NCBI GenBank assembly: GCA_010645155.1
Contig: CM021313.1
Coordinates: 1,730,588 to 1,794,587, forward strand
Reading direction: 5' to 3'
From: Tigriopus japonicus
Lineage: Eukaryota; Arthropoda; Copepoda; Harpacticoida; Harpacticidae
Length of the DNA stretch: 64,000 nucleotides
Position numbers and translations under genes: made by a program
Shown: positions 1 to 10,700 of the stretch, in pieces
Numbering within the stretch: the stretch's first letter is position 1
How the letters are laid out: the number at the start of each line of letters is the position of its first letter
The notes under the pieces: model-generated
Seen by the model: the letters and a program-made list of their open reading frames with translations, nothing else
Databases searched by the model: none
What the model was told of the DNA's origin: nothing

Positions 1-723
1 GCGCTCGCTCATTGCTTGCGGTTGATCATGGTTCTTCGTCTCAGATATACCACGATCATTTCTCATGACCAGGTACCGAAATAGAGCCTGCATCCACATT
101 GCACACACATCCGATTGAGGCGAAGATATATATTGTTACCAAGCCAATTGAGGAGTAGACAGATGGTGATAATCGTGCGTAAAGGAGGGTTCCAGACACA
201 ATGGGAATCTTTTGCTCAAATGAGTAATCACTTTTGATAGCTAGTCAAAACTTTTGATCGATTGGACGGCGAGTATCATATCCAGATTAATATAACTTGA
301 CATCGACTTCAAAAGCCAGAATGCTTTTTGAGGTCTGATGTTTTTGGTTTGGGGACCCCACATAGACGTTCGAGAAAAGGTGCAAGAGGAGCATCAGACT
401 TGGGTGATCTTTATTAATGGGGACGTCGGATCATCGCTCGGTAGGAGACCGAACGGACAATTCTGGAAACCGCCAGATTACTCTTGTCCGTCTACTCTCA
501 CATCCCGGTTTTGGGGACATGAATTCGGCCATTGAGTCAAATTTGAATAGATTTCGAATATGTGGAATGTGAGACCATTTAACCCTTCGCTCCCAAGTAG
601 GTGGTAAACCTCAACTCGCATTACATCTTTCTGGAATTTCAATTTGTCGTAAACTTGAAAGCAGGGAGCTCGGTGACAAGCCAATTGTTGTGTGAAACGG
701 AGATGGCCACATGTGGAGGATTT
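1..723. other. Non-coding 3' flank of the 724-3030 gene
   Basis: No gene is recognisable here. Short open frames occur on both strands but have no domain, signal peptide or splice context. The part nearest 723 is probably the 3' untranslated region of the minus-strand gene. Confidence 0.5.
410..415 (-). other. Candidate polyadenylation signal of the 724-3030 gene
   Basis: On the minus strand this reads AATAAA, about 310 bases beyond the stop codon of the membrane-protein gene. It is the first canonical hexamer I noticed downstream of the stop, so it is a plausible end of its 3' UTR. One hexamer in AT-rich DNA is weak evidence by itself. Confidence 0.35.
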
Positions 724-3030
724 CTACTGGACTTTAATCTGATCTTCATGGAGCAGAGTTAGTCTCACGTCTTCAATGTTGTGATTTCTCACTACTGAGT
801 CATCATAGCACGAATCTTGAACCATTCTGGGTTTACAAATTGCCCAAAAGATGAATGAAACAGAAATAATGGCGCAGAATAATACCAAAGCACACACAGT
901 CCAAAAATAACTCGAGGCTGTCTTGAGCAAATCGACCCAAAACTTGTGGCGACACGGAAACGTCGGTTCGGTTTCTTTTTGATTTTGACTAAATCCCAAG
1001 TCTGACAACGATGCACGATCTTGATTTGCATGGACATCTTCCACCCTGATTTCATCTTCTTGTCGGATGGGGTGTCGAAGGAAGGGATTTGGTGTTGTTG
1101 TTGACGTGGGTGTGTAGGAGGGTAATGCCATTTCATTTGCATGCATTTCATTTAAATCTGCGCTGATGGGGATTAACGTCGTCGTGTCGCTCGAATCTGA
1201 ACTTGTCTTCACCGAAGATTGATGCGCCCTACTTGATTGCGGTAGGTCTGTTTCCACTTGCCAATCTTTTAGGTTGCCTCCCATTGCTGAGAGAGTTTGT
1301 TTTGGAGATAAAGGAACATTTAGATGATCAACAATGTTCAGTGATTCAGTCATCTCGATTTCATTTGAGCTTTGGCCAATACTTGATAATGTGGCGGTCA
1401 CTTCTGCCTCGATTTTTGATTGAGTAGCCTTCACAGTAGTCGAGAGAGTTCTCTCCTTTGTAGTTGTCATTGATATTTCGATTTGATTTTGGTCTGACCA
1501 CAATGACCACGTGCTAGAGGTTTCTGAATCTATTAGCTGTGGTTCTTCGTTGCTAGTGGTCAAATATTGTATTGTGGGGTCGACCATTGAAAACTTTGGA
1601 ATTTCGGTGGTTGAAAGAGGCTCCTTTGTTGATTTGGGCAGTGCCGTGGGTCCGAGGGGGGGAAACAATTCCATTTTGTAATTTTCCAGGTCAGAGAATG
1701 CGGTTGTTGTTTCTGAATCGATTAGATCGGGTATTTCGTTGTTATCTGTCACATCTTTGGGAGTTTTTTGAGTTTGGACAGCTTCCGTGATTGTTGAATG
1801 TGTCGAGAGAGCCTCGGGAATCTTACTTGTCGAAACGAGAGTTTCAGTTGGTTTGGAAAGAGCTCGTTGTTCAGTCACGGCAAATACTTCAGGCGTATAA
1901 TCTTCATGATCGAAGATAGTGGTGGTTTCTACCTTTTGACTCTCCGGAATATCGGTCAAATATTTTTCCCCAAGATCGACCTCAGCATTCTCATCAACAT
2001 CCTGGATTGTCGTCGGTTCTATCCAAGGAGTTGCACTTGTTGCAGTAGGGCTTTCCATAGATTCGTTAATTTCTTTGGGTGGAAATGCTTCACCTTGATC
2101 AGGGATCGTGGCATTTGTTTCGGCATCGAAGTTTTCCATGAAACCAGTATTTGAGCCATAATACACGTCGTGGAGTACGAATTCAGTCCAAGGTACACCA
2201 CTTGTTCCAACAGGTTCCTCGGTTGGCTTGGGCAGAGCCCGTTGTTCCATGACAGGAAATATCTCCTTTTGATATTTTTCCAGGTCAAAGATTGTGGTGG
2301 ATTGACCCAGATCTTCATCAACCTGTCGTGTTTGCGATATATCTAATGGGTTGGGAAGGGGTGAACTTGTGACAAATCCCATCAATGGATTATTGGTGCC
2401 TTCGGCCACGTTAACTCTCTCATCTTCGAGATCTTTCATGTCACTCTCGCTTTGTAGGGCATTGACATCCTGATGCCCGCTCACGGAGGATTCCTCAACC
2501 TGATCCATCCGATTCGAAATTGACGTTTCAGCATAATCTGTTGAATCAACGTTGTCCAAAGTGCTGATCTGGGGAAGGTAGTTTGCACCGGAACTATTAC
2601 TATTTGTGCGAGGCTTGGCCTTTTTGGAACAGAACTTCACATTAGTCTGATCCTTTTCCACTCTGACAACCCATTTGATTCTCTTTGCCTTGATTTGAGA
2701 AAATGTTTGGTGGAAGAATGACACTGAATCGTTGGCCAAGATGCAATTGCAGTCGATGGTACATATTTTCCAAGAACAAGGACCAACTACCCGAATGGAT
2801 TTTGGTTTGAATAGAGCGTGGGGTAAGTTCGTGAACTTTTTGTCAATTGGCAAATGTTCGTATTTGTCTGAAAAACTGATGGTCGGGTAAAGAAACAATT
2901 TGCAATTCCAGCTTTCCAAATCCTGATCGATACCAATGCCTTTGAAATCAATTCCACTGGATTCCACCGATGCCAAAATCCAGACCATCACAAACCACGG
3001 ATACTTGACACGCATCCTGAAGCACTGCAT
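724..3030 (-). CDS. Mucin-like single-pass membrane protein with a beta/gamma-crystallin-like N-terminal domain
   Basis: An uninterrupted 768-codon frame, by far the longest in the window, starting at an ATG with an N-terminal hydrophobic signal (residues about 10-22, PWFVMVWILASV). Residues about 25-135 form a compact region with six cysteines (43, 85, 90, 94, 96, 134). Within it, the run NLPHALFKPKSIRVVGPCSW resembles the second half of a beta/gamma-crystallin Greek key; this is a by-eye resemblance and is inferred. Residues about 140-680 are rich in Ser, Thr, Pro and acidic residues, as in an O-glycosylated stalk, with three degenerate repeats of about 36 residues (245-281, 370-405, 441-479) built around FP-x-RALPKPT-like cores. 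Residues about 709-732 are a transmembrane helix (WTVCALVLFCAIISV), followed by a 36-residue cytoplasmic tail containing CYDDS. The topology is therefore type I, with a large outer part. I do not recognise the family or its ligand. A single exon this long is unusual beside the finely split neighbour. A role as a surface receptor or glycocalyx component is an inference. Confidence 0.85.
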   Translation of the reverse strand: MQCFRMRVKYPWFVMVWILASVESSGIDFKGIGIDQDLESWNCKLFLYPTISFSDKYEHLPIDKKFTNLPHALFKPKSIRVVGPCSWKICTIDCNCILANDSVSFFHQTFSQIKAKRIKWVVRVEKDQTNVKFCSKKAKPRTNSNSSGANYLPQISTLDNVDSTDYAETSISNRMDQVEESSVSGHQDVNALQSESDMKDLEDERVNVAEGTNNPLMGFVTSSPLPNPLDISQTRQVDEDLGQSTTIFDLEKYQKEIFPVMEQRALPKPTEEPVGTSGVPWTEFVLHDVYYGSNTGFMENFDAETNATIPDQGEAFPPKEINESMESPTATSATPWIEPTTIQDVDENAEVDLGEKYLTDIPESQKVETTTIFDHEDYTPEVFAVTEQRALSKPTETLVSTSKIPEALSTHSTITEAVQTQKTPKDVTDNNEIPDLIDSETTTAFSDLENYKMELFPPLGPTALPKSTKEPLSTTEIPKFSMVDPTIQYLTTSNEEPQLIDSETSSTWSLWSDQNQIEISMTTTKERTLSTTVKATQSKIEAEVTATLSSIGQSSNEIEMTESLNIVDHLNVPLSPKQTLSAMGGNLKDWQVETDLPQSSRAHQSSVKTSSDSSDTTTLIPISADLNEMHANEMALPSYTPTSTTTPNPFLRHPIRQEDEIRVEDVHANQDRASLSDLGFSQNQKETEPTFPCRHKFWVDLLKTASSYFWTVCALVLFCAIISVSFIFWAICKPRMVQDSCYDDSVVRNHNIEDVRLTLLHEDQIKVQ

Positions 3031-3085
3031 TTCACTTCACTGACGAACTTCTCATTTGCCCACCATTTCACGAAAATGGTTGACC

Positions 3086-3104
3086 TGACTCATCTTATGA
3101 GTCA
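3086..3104. promoter_or_regulatory. Palindromic pair of AP-1-like (TRE) sites
   Basis: TGACTCA (3086-3092) and TGAGTCA (3098-3104) face each other in a 19-base imperfect palindrome, 56-74 bases upstream of the ATG of the minus-strand membrane-protein gene. Both match the consensus bound by Fos/Jun-type bZIP dimers. Two sites this close to a start codon suggest stress- or signal-responsive control. They could lie in the 5' UTR rather than the promoter, because the transcription start is not known. Confidence 0.45.
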
Positions 3105-3128
3105 TAAAATTGCAAGAAAGCTGAAACG

Positions 3129-3134
3129 AACTGA
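3129..3134 (-). promoter_or_regulatory. Candidate initiator (Inr) of the 724-3030 gene
   Basis: The minus strand reads TCAGTT, matching the arthropod initiator TCAKTY, about 100 bases upstream of the start codon. I see no clear TATA box at the right distance. If it is real, the paired AP-1 sites would be transcribed. Confidence 0.25.
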
Positions 3135-6100
3135 GATACACAAATACCCTTGTTAGTCTATTGAAGATGAACATTGAACTGGAGCCACCAACAACTCTTT
3201 GATCGTTGGGTCAGGACGCAGGCAGACAACTTCATGTGCACCATGTTCATATGAAGACGGCCAATGGCCGAGATCGTCGAGTCTACCGAACAAAGCTGCG
3301 CACTCACTCGTCTGGCGGAATTCGAAGCAAATCGTTCGAGGAGACCTGAGAGCCAATCATGGCATCTCTTGCGGCACCGCTCTTCATTCGGGCCGTTTTA
3401 AGACAAGGTTAGGTATGGTGAACTGAGTTCATTATATTGGTCTTTTAGCTTCATGATGTGGTTTGGTTGGGAAAATGGGTGTCTGAACTTTAAAGTGACA
3501 AAGTTTTGAGACCGACTCCAATACCTCTGATTTGTTTTAAAGGTTTTGAATGGTTAGTTAAATGGGGTTTTGTAACTTGAAGGAAGGGAATGTGTGGATA
3601 AAATACTAGCATTGCGCTTACTTTCTTAGTCTATCGAGGATGGTTGGAAGTACAATCCTAAATTTGAAAGATGCTGTCAGCTGCTCCCTCTAACTATCAG
3701 TATCCAATTGAAACCGGTTTTGGAGCTATTGTGAATTTGTTCTGCATGATTATTTCCTTAGTGATGTTAATATGGTACTAACTTGGCAACATGTCGTTAA
3801 AGGTTACACACAAAGAGAGATATGAGAATGAAATTCAGGCAGATAAGTAGCTCATTAGGAAAAGGTCGCATTCTCAAGAATGGAGATAACTCGCTCCGAT
3901 GCAGAGAGATCATTTACTGTACAACACACTGAACACATTTGGTCTGCTTTTCTTCAATGTCAATCAGTAAGCTCAATGTTTCAAAACCGACTGGACAAAT
4001 CTTGGCATCCAATTTTAACCCCAAGACGTCCATTAGTCTCGCTCAAGATGCACCCCTGGGAGATATGTGGAATTTCTATTTATTTGCGAGTACTCCCCTG
4101 TAGTGTTTTGTACGCACCTTGAGCAAACATGCCACAGCAACACGGAGGATCAGTTTCAGAAATCATGACGGACAGAAACAATGATCCATATTCCAAAGAA
4201 AACAAACGAGAACGTGCTAGAACAAAAAGTGAATTACAAATCGTCCTGAAAAGGCTAAATCGTTAAAACTAACTCTTGCTTGTATTGCACGGAACCTGGA
4301 ACCAGAGATTGAAAATGGTAATGTGTTGAACATAATTTGTAGATCCCTAGAATTGGACAATACCACTTGATTAAATATAGATCTAGCCAAGATGAAGAGA
4401 ATTCTCACATCTACTTTCTCCACCATTGTCGTAAATAGAACTCGTTTCATGACATGAACAAGGGGAAGAGAGAGAAAGGGGCTTTCGTTGAAAATGGCTA
4501 ACCCTAAAAGAGCTGTCGGATAGTTTGTGCCAACAGTTTTGTATTCAACCCCCCAAATCCAGCATCCATCAGCGGTTTCCAACTTTTCTCTGCTCTTTTA
4601 GTCCCTTTAGAGAAGCATGACGCAAAAAGAACCGACCAAACGAGGCTAATCTCATCATTTTCGGGACGATGAATTCAGTTTACTCCAACTCGGTTTCGTT
4701 GTCTACGTTTAAAGATCAATTGCTCCAACTGAGCCGTTTCATTGAAAATTCCCAAAACACGAGCGATATCAAGGTCCTGAGTATTGGAACGCACCGTTAT
4801 CAATATGGAACCTTTATGGTTCTATTAGAAACTCTCACTTTGTCAGCGTTTCTCTCTTATTCTAGTCTCTGTAACTGAGTGCAAAGCGTTCTTTCCTGAC
4901 AAGCTCTTCTTGAAGTGGCATCATCTAACTCTTAGTTCATTTGCCCAACTGGAAAGCTAGTGTTAATTAATGTTCAAGTATTTGAATGCCTCTCCCTTCT
5001 CTTTCTCACTTCACATCCTCATTCGGTTGTCGTTGCTCCTCCTCTTCTTCCATATCCGTCCTCCCCCTGAAAAGTGCAAACAATGTCTAACGAGAAAGTT
5101 TGCATAAATCCTCCAAGAGATAATGGATTAAGTTTGTTTCAGGAACTTTCAAATCCCATAAAGGCCGTTGTGATGATGCTGAAGATCATCATGGTGGTAG
5201 TGATGGTGGTGGTCGTGGTTGTGTTTAACCCTTAGAATGGGCCAAACAATTTTAACTTGTGTCAGACAACTGAAAAGTGTTGAGAAATTACTTGAAGACA
5301 ATTGGGCTTTTGGTTCTTTTCTAGCAAATCTTCATGTTGTAAATCATAGTTCAGTCAGGAAATTTGATTGATGGAAAGATGTGACTGCGCAATTGCAGTG
5401 TCCAACGAGGATGAAACACTCCTTTTTACATTGCTTAAATAATAACTTTTACATTAAAAGGCCGAAGTTCAAAAGGAATTCAATGTGATTTTCAGTTGCG
5501 GAGGCATTCTGTAATGGTCAAGTGGTGAAAGAGAACGAGTTTTAGGAGGTGTTGCAGCTCAGCATGTTGATCCTTTTGCATCTACGCGACGAGTCAACTT
5601 AATGCCTCTCTATGAATGTGCTGTATCACTAATTTTACCTCTATTCCAGATAGTAAATTTTTTAGTTGAACCTCACTCGATCAAAGCTTCTAGGTAGACA
5701 ATAGAAACTTGCAAACATACGCTTGCAAGAGTTACAGGAACCAATCAATGTACAAGGACAAGTTTCATATTCATAACAACACAAGGCACCATTTGCTGGA
5801 CATTATCTCACCAAACTCAAAAATGTTTTCGAGAGACACTTGTTATTTGAGCATTTGGTTTTCAAAACCAATCATCTTTTTTAAGTTAAGGACCATAACC
5901 CATGTCGGCCAAAATTTCGGGCATACTAACCGAGACAGAAAATATGGATGCACTTAAAAGAAGTGTCTAAAAGACTAATTAAACTTTTGTAACAGTGTGT
6001 AAAATCTTGTGCGCCCACCTTGGGAAGGATAAGTCATAGACCACTGAATTCCTAGACTGGGCTGCCAATCATCAGATTCTGTCACATCAGTAGGGAAGAA

Positions 6101-7489
6101 ACAGATTGTGGCGGGAGAACGCAACCGTCCAAGAAAAGTGGTTTTAAGCCCCTTTGAGTATGAGTTTTAAGTGCTCAGCCCCATGCCAGAATACTGACTG
6201 CTACCCTCTGGAGGATGGAAGGTGATTCCTGATCCCTTAATTTTAATGTTTTGTCCTGGAAATTTGCAAATCCAACCTCTATTCATAAAGAAAAGTGAAA
6301 GCAGGCTGATTGTTGGGGAGGATGAAAGTCCGATAATAGAAGAATGATTAAACCCAAGAGCCATGTTTTCCTCATGTAAGCGTCTTTGGGTACAGTATAC
6401 ATATTAGTGAAAACAATTGCTGAATTACAAATTCAGAGCCACACAACCACTGAGAATTAGTAACAACTTCAAGCTGAACCAATTGACTGAATGTCTGTCC
6501 TTGCAGAGTTGTCAACCATACCTCCAGACACTCATCAACAAAGGCTTCAAGAAGGCTACATCATCTTGCAACTCATTACATAGCATCTAAGCAAGTTCAT
6601 GCTCATGATTTAACAAAAGAAATTAAAGACTGCTTTTCTTGTGATTAAAACGCCACTCTCTGACCTTGTGAAAGTAATGTTATTCAAGTGTTTGATTAAA
6701 TCTAAGTTCAGCAACAAGTGGAATACTGTGTTGAATAACTTTTTGTATTGTATTGTATGTGTAAACCAAATATGAAGTTGTGCTAAATTTTATATTTTTG
6801 GATTTGAAGTGCTCTTTCTTTCCTCATGAAAGTGATCTCTTGAGAAAATATTCAAGGTTTGAACTCTCTGAAGAAAGACAAATTTTTGGACATGGAATTG
6901 GGAATTTGAGAAAAATATATTTCATTAGTCTGCTTGTAAATTGGAGTCAATGAATGATGTTTACCCTGTTAGATACCTAATATTGACTGATAAAAACAAC
7001 AACAAAAATCCAACATCAGGCCAAAAAAATTAGTTTACATCTAATGCTTTGGGAATCTCTTTGAGATTTAGAATTAAGAAATATTATTTTGGATTTCATT
7101 CAACTGAACATCTGCAAGAGATATATGGGTAAAATTTTATGTCTATACACAACTATAACCTCTTTTGATAGCCATCACTTCAGTTTTGGAATTATTGGCA
7201 ATTTTTTAGGGATTTAATTCTTTTATTTAACCTAACATGTAATAATTGGTTTAATAAAGGTTGTTCATTTTGACACTTGGACATTGAAATACGTATTTAA
7301 AATCTTGGCATTTCATCAATGAGAGCTAAGCAATCCACCGTGCTTGGGAAAGACTTCCCTACTAACGTAAACGGCGAAACGCGGAGCGGTCTCCAGTTTA
7401 CAGTCCTCTATGGATAAGTGTAGTCGGACGAATTAAGCAGAGGATTTGGGGGCCAAACTGGCTTGGGATGGGTCAGAAATAGGCTGGGA

Positions 7490-7721
7490 CAGAGGTCGAC
7501 CACCACTTTTGGGTCAAAGCCCACCAAATTTAATTACATGTTGTCAGTGGCCCACCAAACAGACGTTGGTAGGTTCAGGTGCCCACGAATTAACGATGAA
7601 AGAGCTATGGACCCACGAGTACAATACTATGGATGTCTCGCGGGCCCAATATTTTGACTTTCCCCATAGCTCCTGCGCCCACCAAATAATACCCTTGGGC
7701 CAACATGGTTGCCTACCTCTG
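7490..7721. mobile_element. hAT-like MITE (non-autonomous, 232 bp)
   Basis: The left end starts CAGAGGTCGACCACCA and the right end, read on the other strand, starts CAGAGGTAGGCAACCA. These are imperfect terminal inverted repeats beginning CAG, as is usual for hAT elements. The 8 bases outside each end are ggctggga (7482-7489) and ggctaggg (7722-7729), matching at 6 of 8, which fits an aged 8-bp target duplication. The interior carries repeated GCCCACCAAA motifs and no transposase. The family is inferred from the ends only. Confidence 0.5.
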
Positions 7722-10700
7722 GGCTAGGGCATTTCATAGTTTGATTTTGTTAAACTCGTTCCACAGTTTAAAAATTTCAAGAGCATTACTTTTTTATATA
7801 AAGTGATTGTACCAAACCATTGTGCTCTGAGAGCACCTCCAATTCCCAAGAATCGAGGTTAGTTCAAATAATGAAGTGCTCCTCTCTTCTTAATCCCGCA
7901 CCTTCTTTGGGCACTTTGTTGCCCATCAGTTTTCGTCGGGAATACGTATGTAAGAGCTGATCCTCTAAAAGCTTTTAAAATTGTATTAGACAAATGTATA
8001 AATACTATTCCCGATCAACACATGATTATGTGTTCAGATCTGCCAACAGTAACTCGTTGATTATATAACATTAAATTTAATAGAAATAGTTGCAAAAAAT
8101 CATCAACTTTATTACCACCTAAAGGTTCAAGAAATGTAAGAAAACATCTTCAAATCTGCTTGTGAATCTTAGAGCTTCCTGAACCTTTTGAAAATGTAAT
8201 ATGCACATATTTGCTTAACTGAAGGGTGGAAAACCCATTCAAATCATGGGCGAGTGCTATCACATTTTCCAAAAATGTGTACAGAAGATCTAATTCACTA
8301 GTCACATCATAGCTGGCATTATTTCTTGTTCAAAGTTTCCATTTCTGTCCCTGAAAGCACTCAAACTGAAAGAACTGACAAGGCAAATTATGCTTTTCCC
8401 TTTTCAGTCTCCCTACAGTTCGACGAATGCTTCCTCATTCATTGTGAAACACAAGCAAAGGAATCGTGTTTTTTTCATATTCCAACGAAAAACGTGGACT
8501 TGCAAATGTCGGACTCGGAATGAAGGAACTAAATGGATGGCCATTTTATGGCCTCTCGTCACTTGGTGAAGAGCAGAATACTTGATTTCTTGTCAGTAGG
8601 CCTTCGCCATTTAGAATTATCACCCTCTTCTCATCTAACACTCTGACAATCTTCGAGCCTCTCGAAGTGGAGCGCTTCTAGTTCCACCTTGGCTTTTAGA
8701 GAAGATGACCCCGTCTCATGGAAACAGTTTTTACCCATCGGCTTTTTTTGACTAAAGGGAAGCGAATTTTTATGTACAAAGGTCATTGAATGTTTAAGTG
8801 TAGTCTGACGAATCCAGCTTGGTATTGGACCAAATAAGTACAAGGTACGTGGGCCAAGTGTAGACTTTGGTGTCATTGCTCCATAAATCTAGCCCATTCC
8901 AAGTTTATTTGAAGCTCATACACATCATTGTTTGTTCACTCCTTACCAATGATGAAAGCTGGGATACTTCACAGTCCATTCCTCTTGAGGGTCAAGATCA
9001 AGGAAGACACTGAGCCAATTTCCTAAACTACCTTGCCAATGCCATGGTCTTGTTATTTCAATGTTATTTTGTGGTTTTGAAACTGAAAATTAAAAATAAA
9101 AAAAAAAACATTTTTATGATAAGCTTAAGAGTCCTTGATTTGTTTGATTTGCTTTTTAGTTTGTTCTTAAACAATTATGCGACTTAACTTGCAAATTTTG
9201 ACAATTTTAGGGAATTATGCAATTTTAAGTATGCTGGGCGGTGGGGGGTAAATTCTGACATATCCCTGGCCATCTAACCCATGAATCTCAAGCTTAACTA
9301 TACTTTTCCATTGCATCGCAATTAATTGAGCAAGATGATTACATCTCCAAGTACAAAGTAGGTCCAGCCAAGTGTTTTAATTAGGTTGCAATGCTTACAT
9401 TCAAATTGAGACCGAGCAGCAAAATCATGTTTCGAAATCATTATGAAAAATATTTCTGAAAATAGGGTGTGACCGTTGAAGAAATAGCTATTCTAGGGAG
9501 TTGGTATATCTTTACGTATCTCACTCACTAACAAGGGAATGAATAGAAGTGGCCATTTAGATGAGGGACGGTATTCTCATTCAGAATCTTTTTTCTTCGC
9601 TTCATGACATCCGACAGTCTAGGTGGATCAATCACAACAACCTAAAAGATGAGAAAGTCCATAGGTTCCATTCTTTTGTCTTTGGAAATCCTTTATGATC
9701 TAAGAGTTTAGAAATCAGCGTCCTTAACTTTTTTTGTTATGGCTTACTTTTACAATGACTTTTCCATTCTTAAACTCAATAATATGGTAGATGAACTCTA
9801 AACCACTCGGATATGAAGAATAACAATTGATCTAAGTTAGATCTAAGTTGCAATTTTGGCAACAAGCTTAAGTTGAGAATAGCTCTGAAACCCAAAGATT
9901 TTGTTCCTGCTTTGTTTCCATCTCGTGGTAAACTTTTAAGCTTCAATTAAAATCCTCAATGGATGGCAAGGCTTAATGTTGATGTTTTTGAAAATTTTAC
10001 GATGTCAGGTGTAAATGATTTTTTGGCGCAAATATTTCTTTCTGTTTTTGTCCGATTATATTGAAAATAACTGACCAAGTTTAGATAGTTATCTAGTTGT
10101 GGATAAAACATTTGGTAGTGTTGATGTGACGTTTATGCGATATCAAAAGTCGATTTTTGACATTTGACTTGAGACATTTTGAAAATCAAAACATTTCTTT
10201 CAAACAAGCGGCCTACAAAATAAAAGTTAGAGTTCCAGCAAGTGACTGTTCAATTTTGATCATAATTGCTCATTTCTTTGAATAATAATTATCAATATTA
10301 TGTTACAATGATTTGTTTTTTAAAGAATTATGTTTAAATATGGAAACGAGGATATAGCCTTTTCCTTGTGTTCTACATACAACATTAACTTTGAGCCTGC
10401 TTTACCTTCTTACGAATTACGTTCTTTGATTAAAGTCACGCCTTGCATAGTAGTTAAAAAAGGTCAATTGTTGAACCCATTTGGAAGCGTAGTAGAAGCA
10501 TATTAGAAGCGTGCCATACTCGGTAGAAACAACCACGTTTCAGTAGATACCCTGCCTTTTGAGATTGAAAAACGATGCTTATGCACTGAGACTTTAGTCG
10601 AATATGTTTATTTTACTTTGTCTCACGATGCTTCTAATGTATATCCATATGTGCTCAACATCTGACCTGTTGGAGGCATTCTTAAGTACCGCACCCAATA

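Noticed and set aside
792..1151. 119-codon minus-strand frame overlapping the membrane-protein gene
   Set aside because: Shadow frame of the 768-codon gene.
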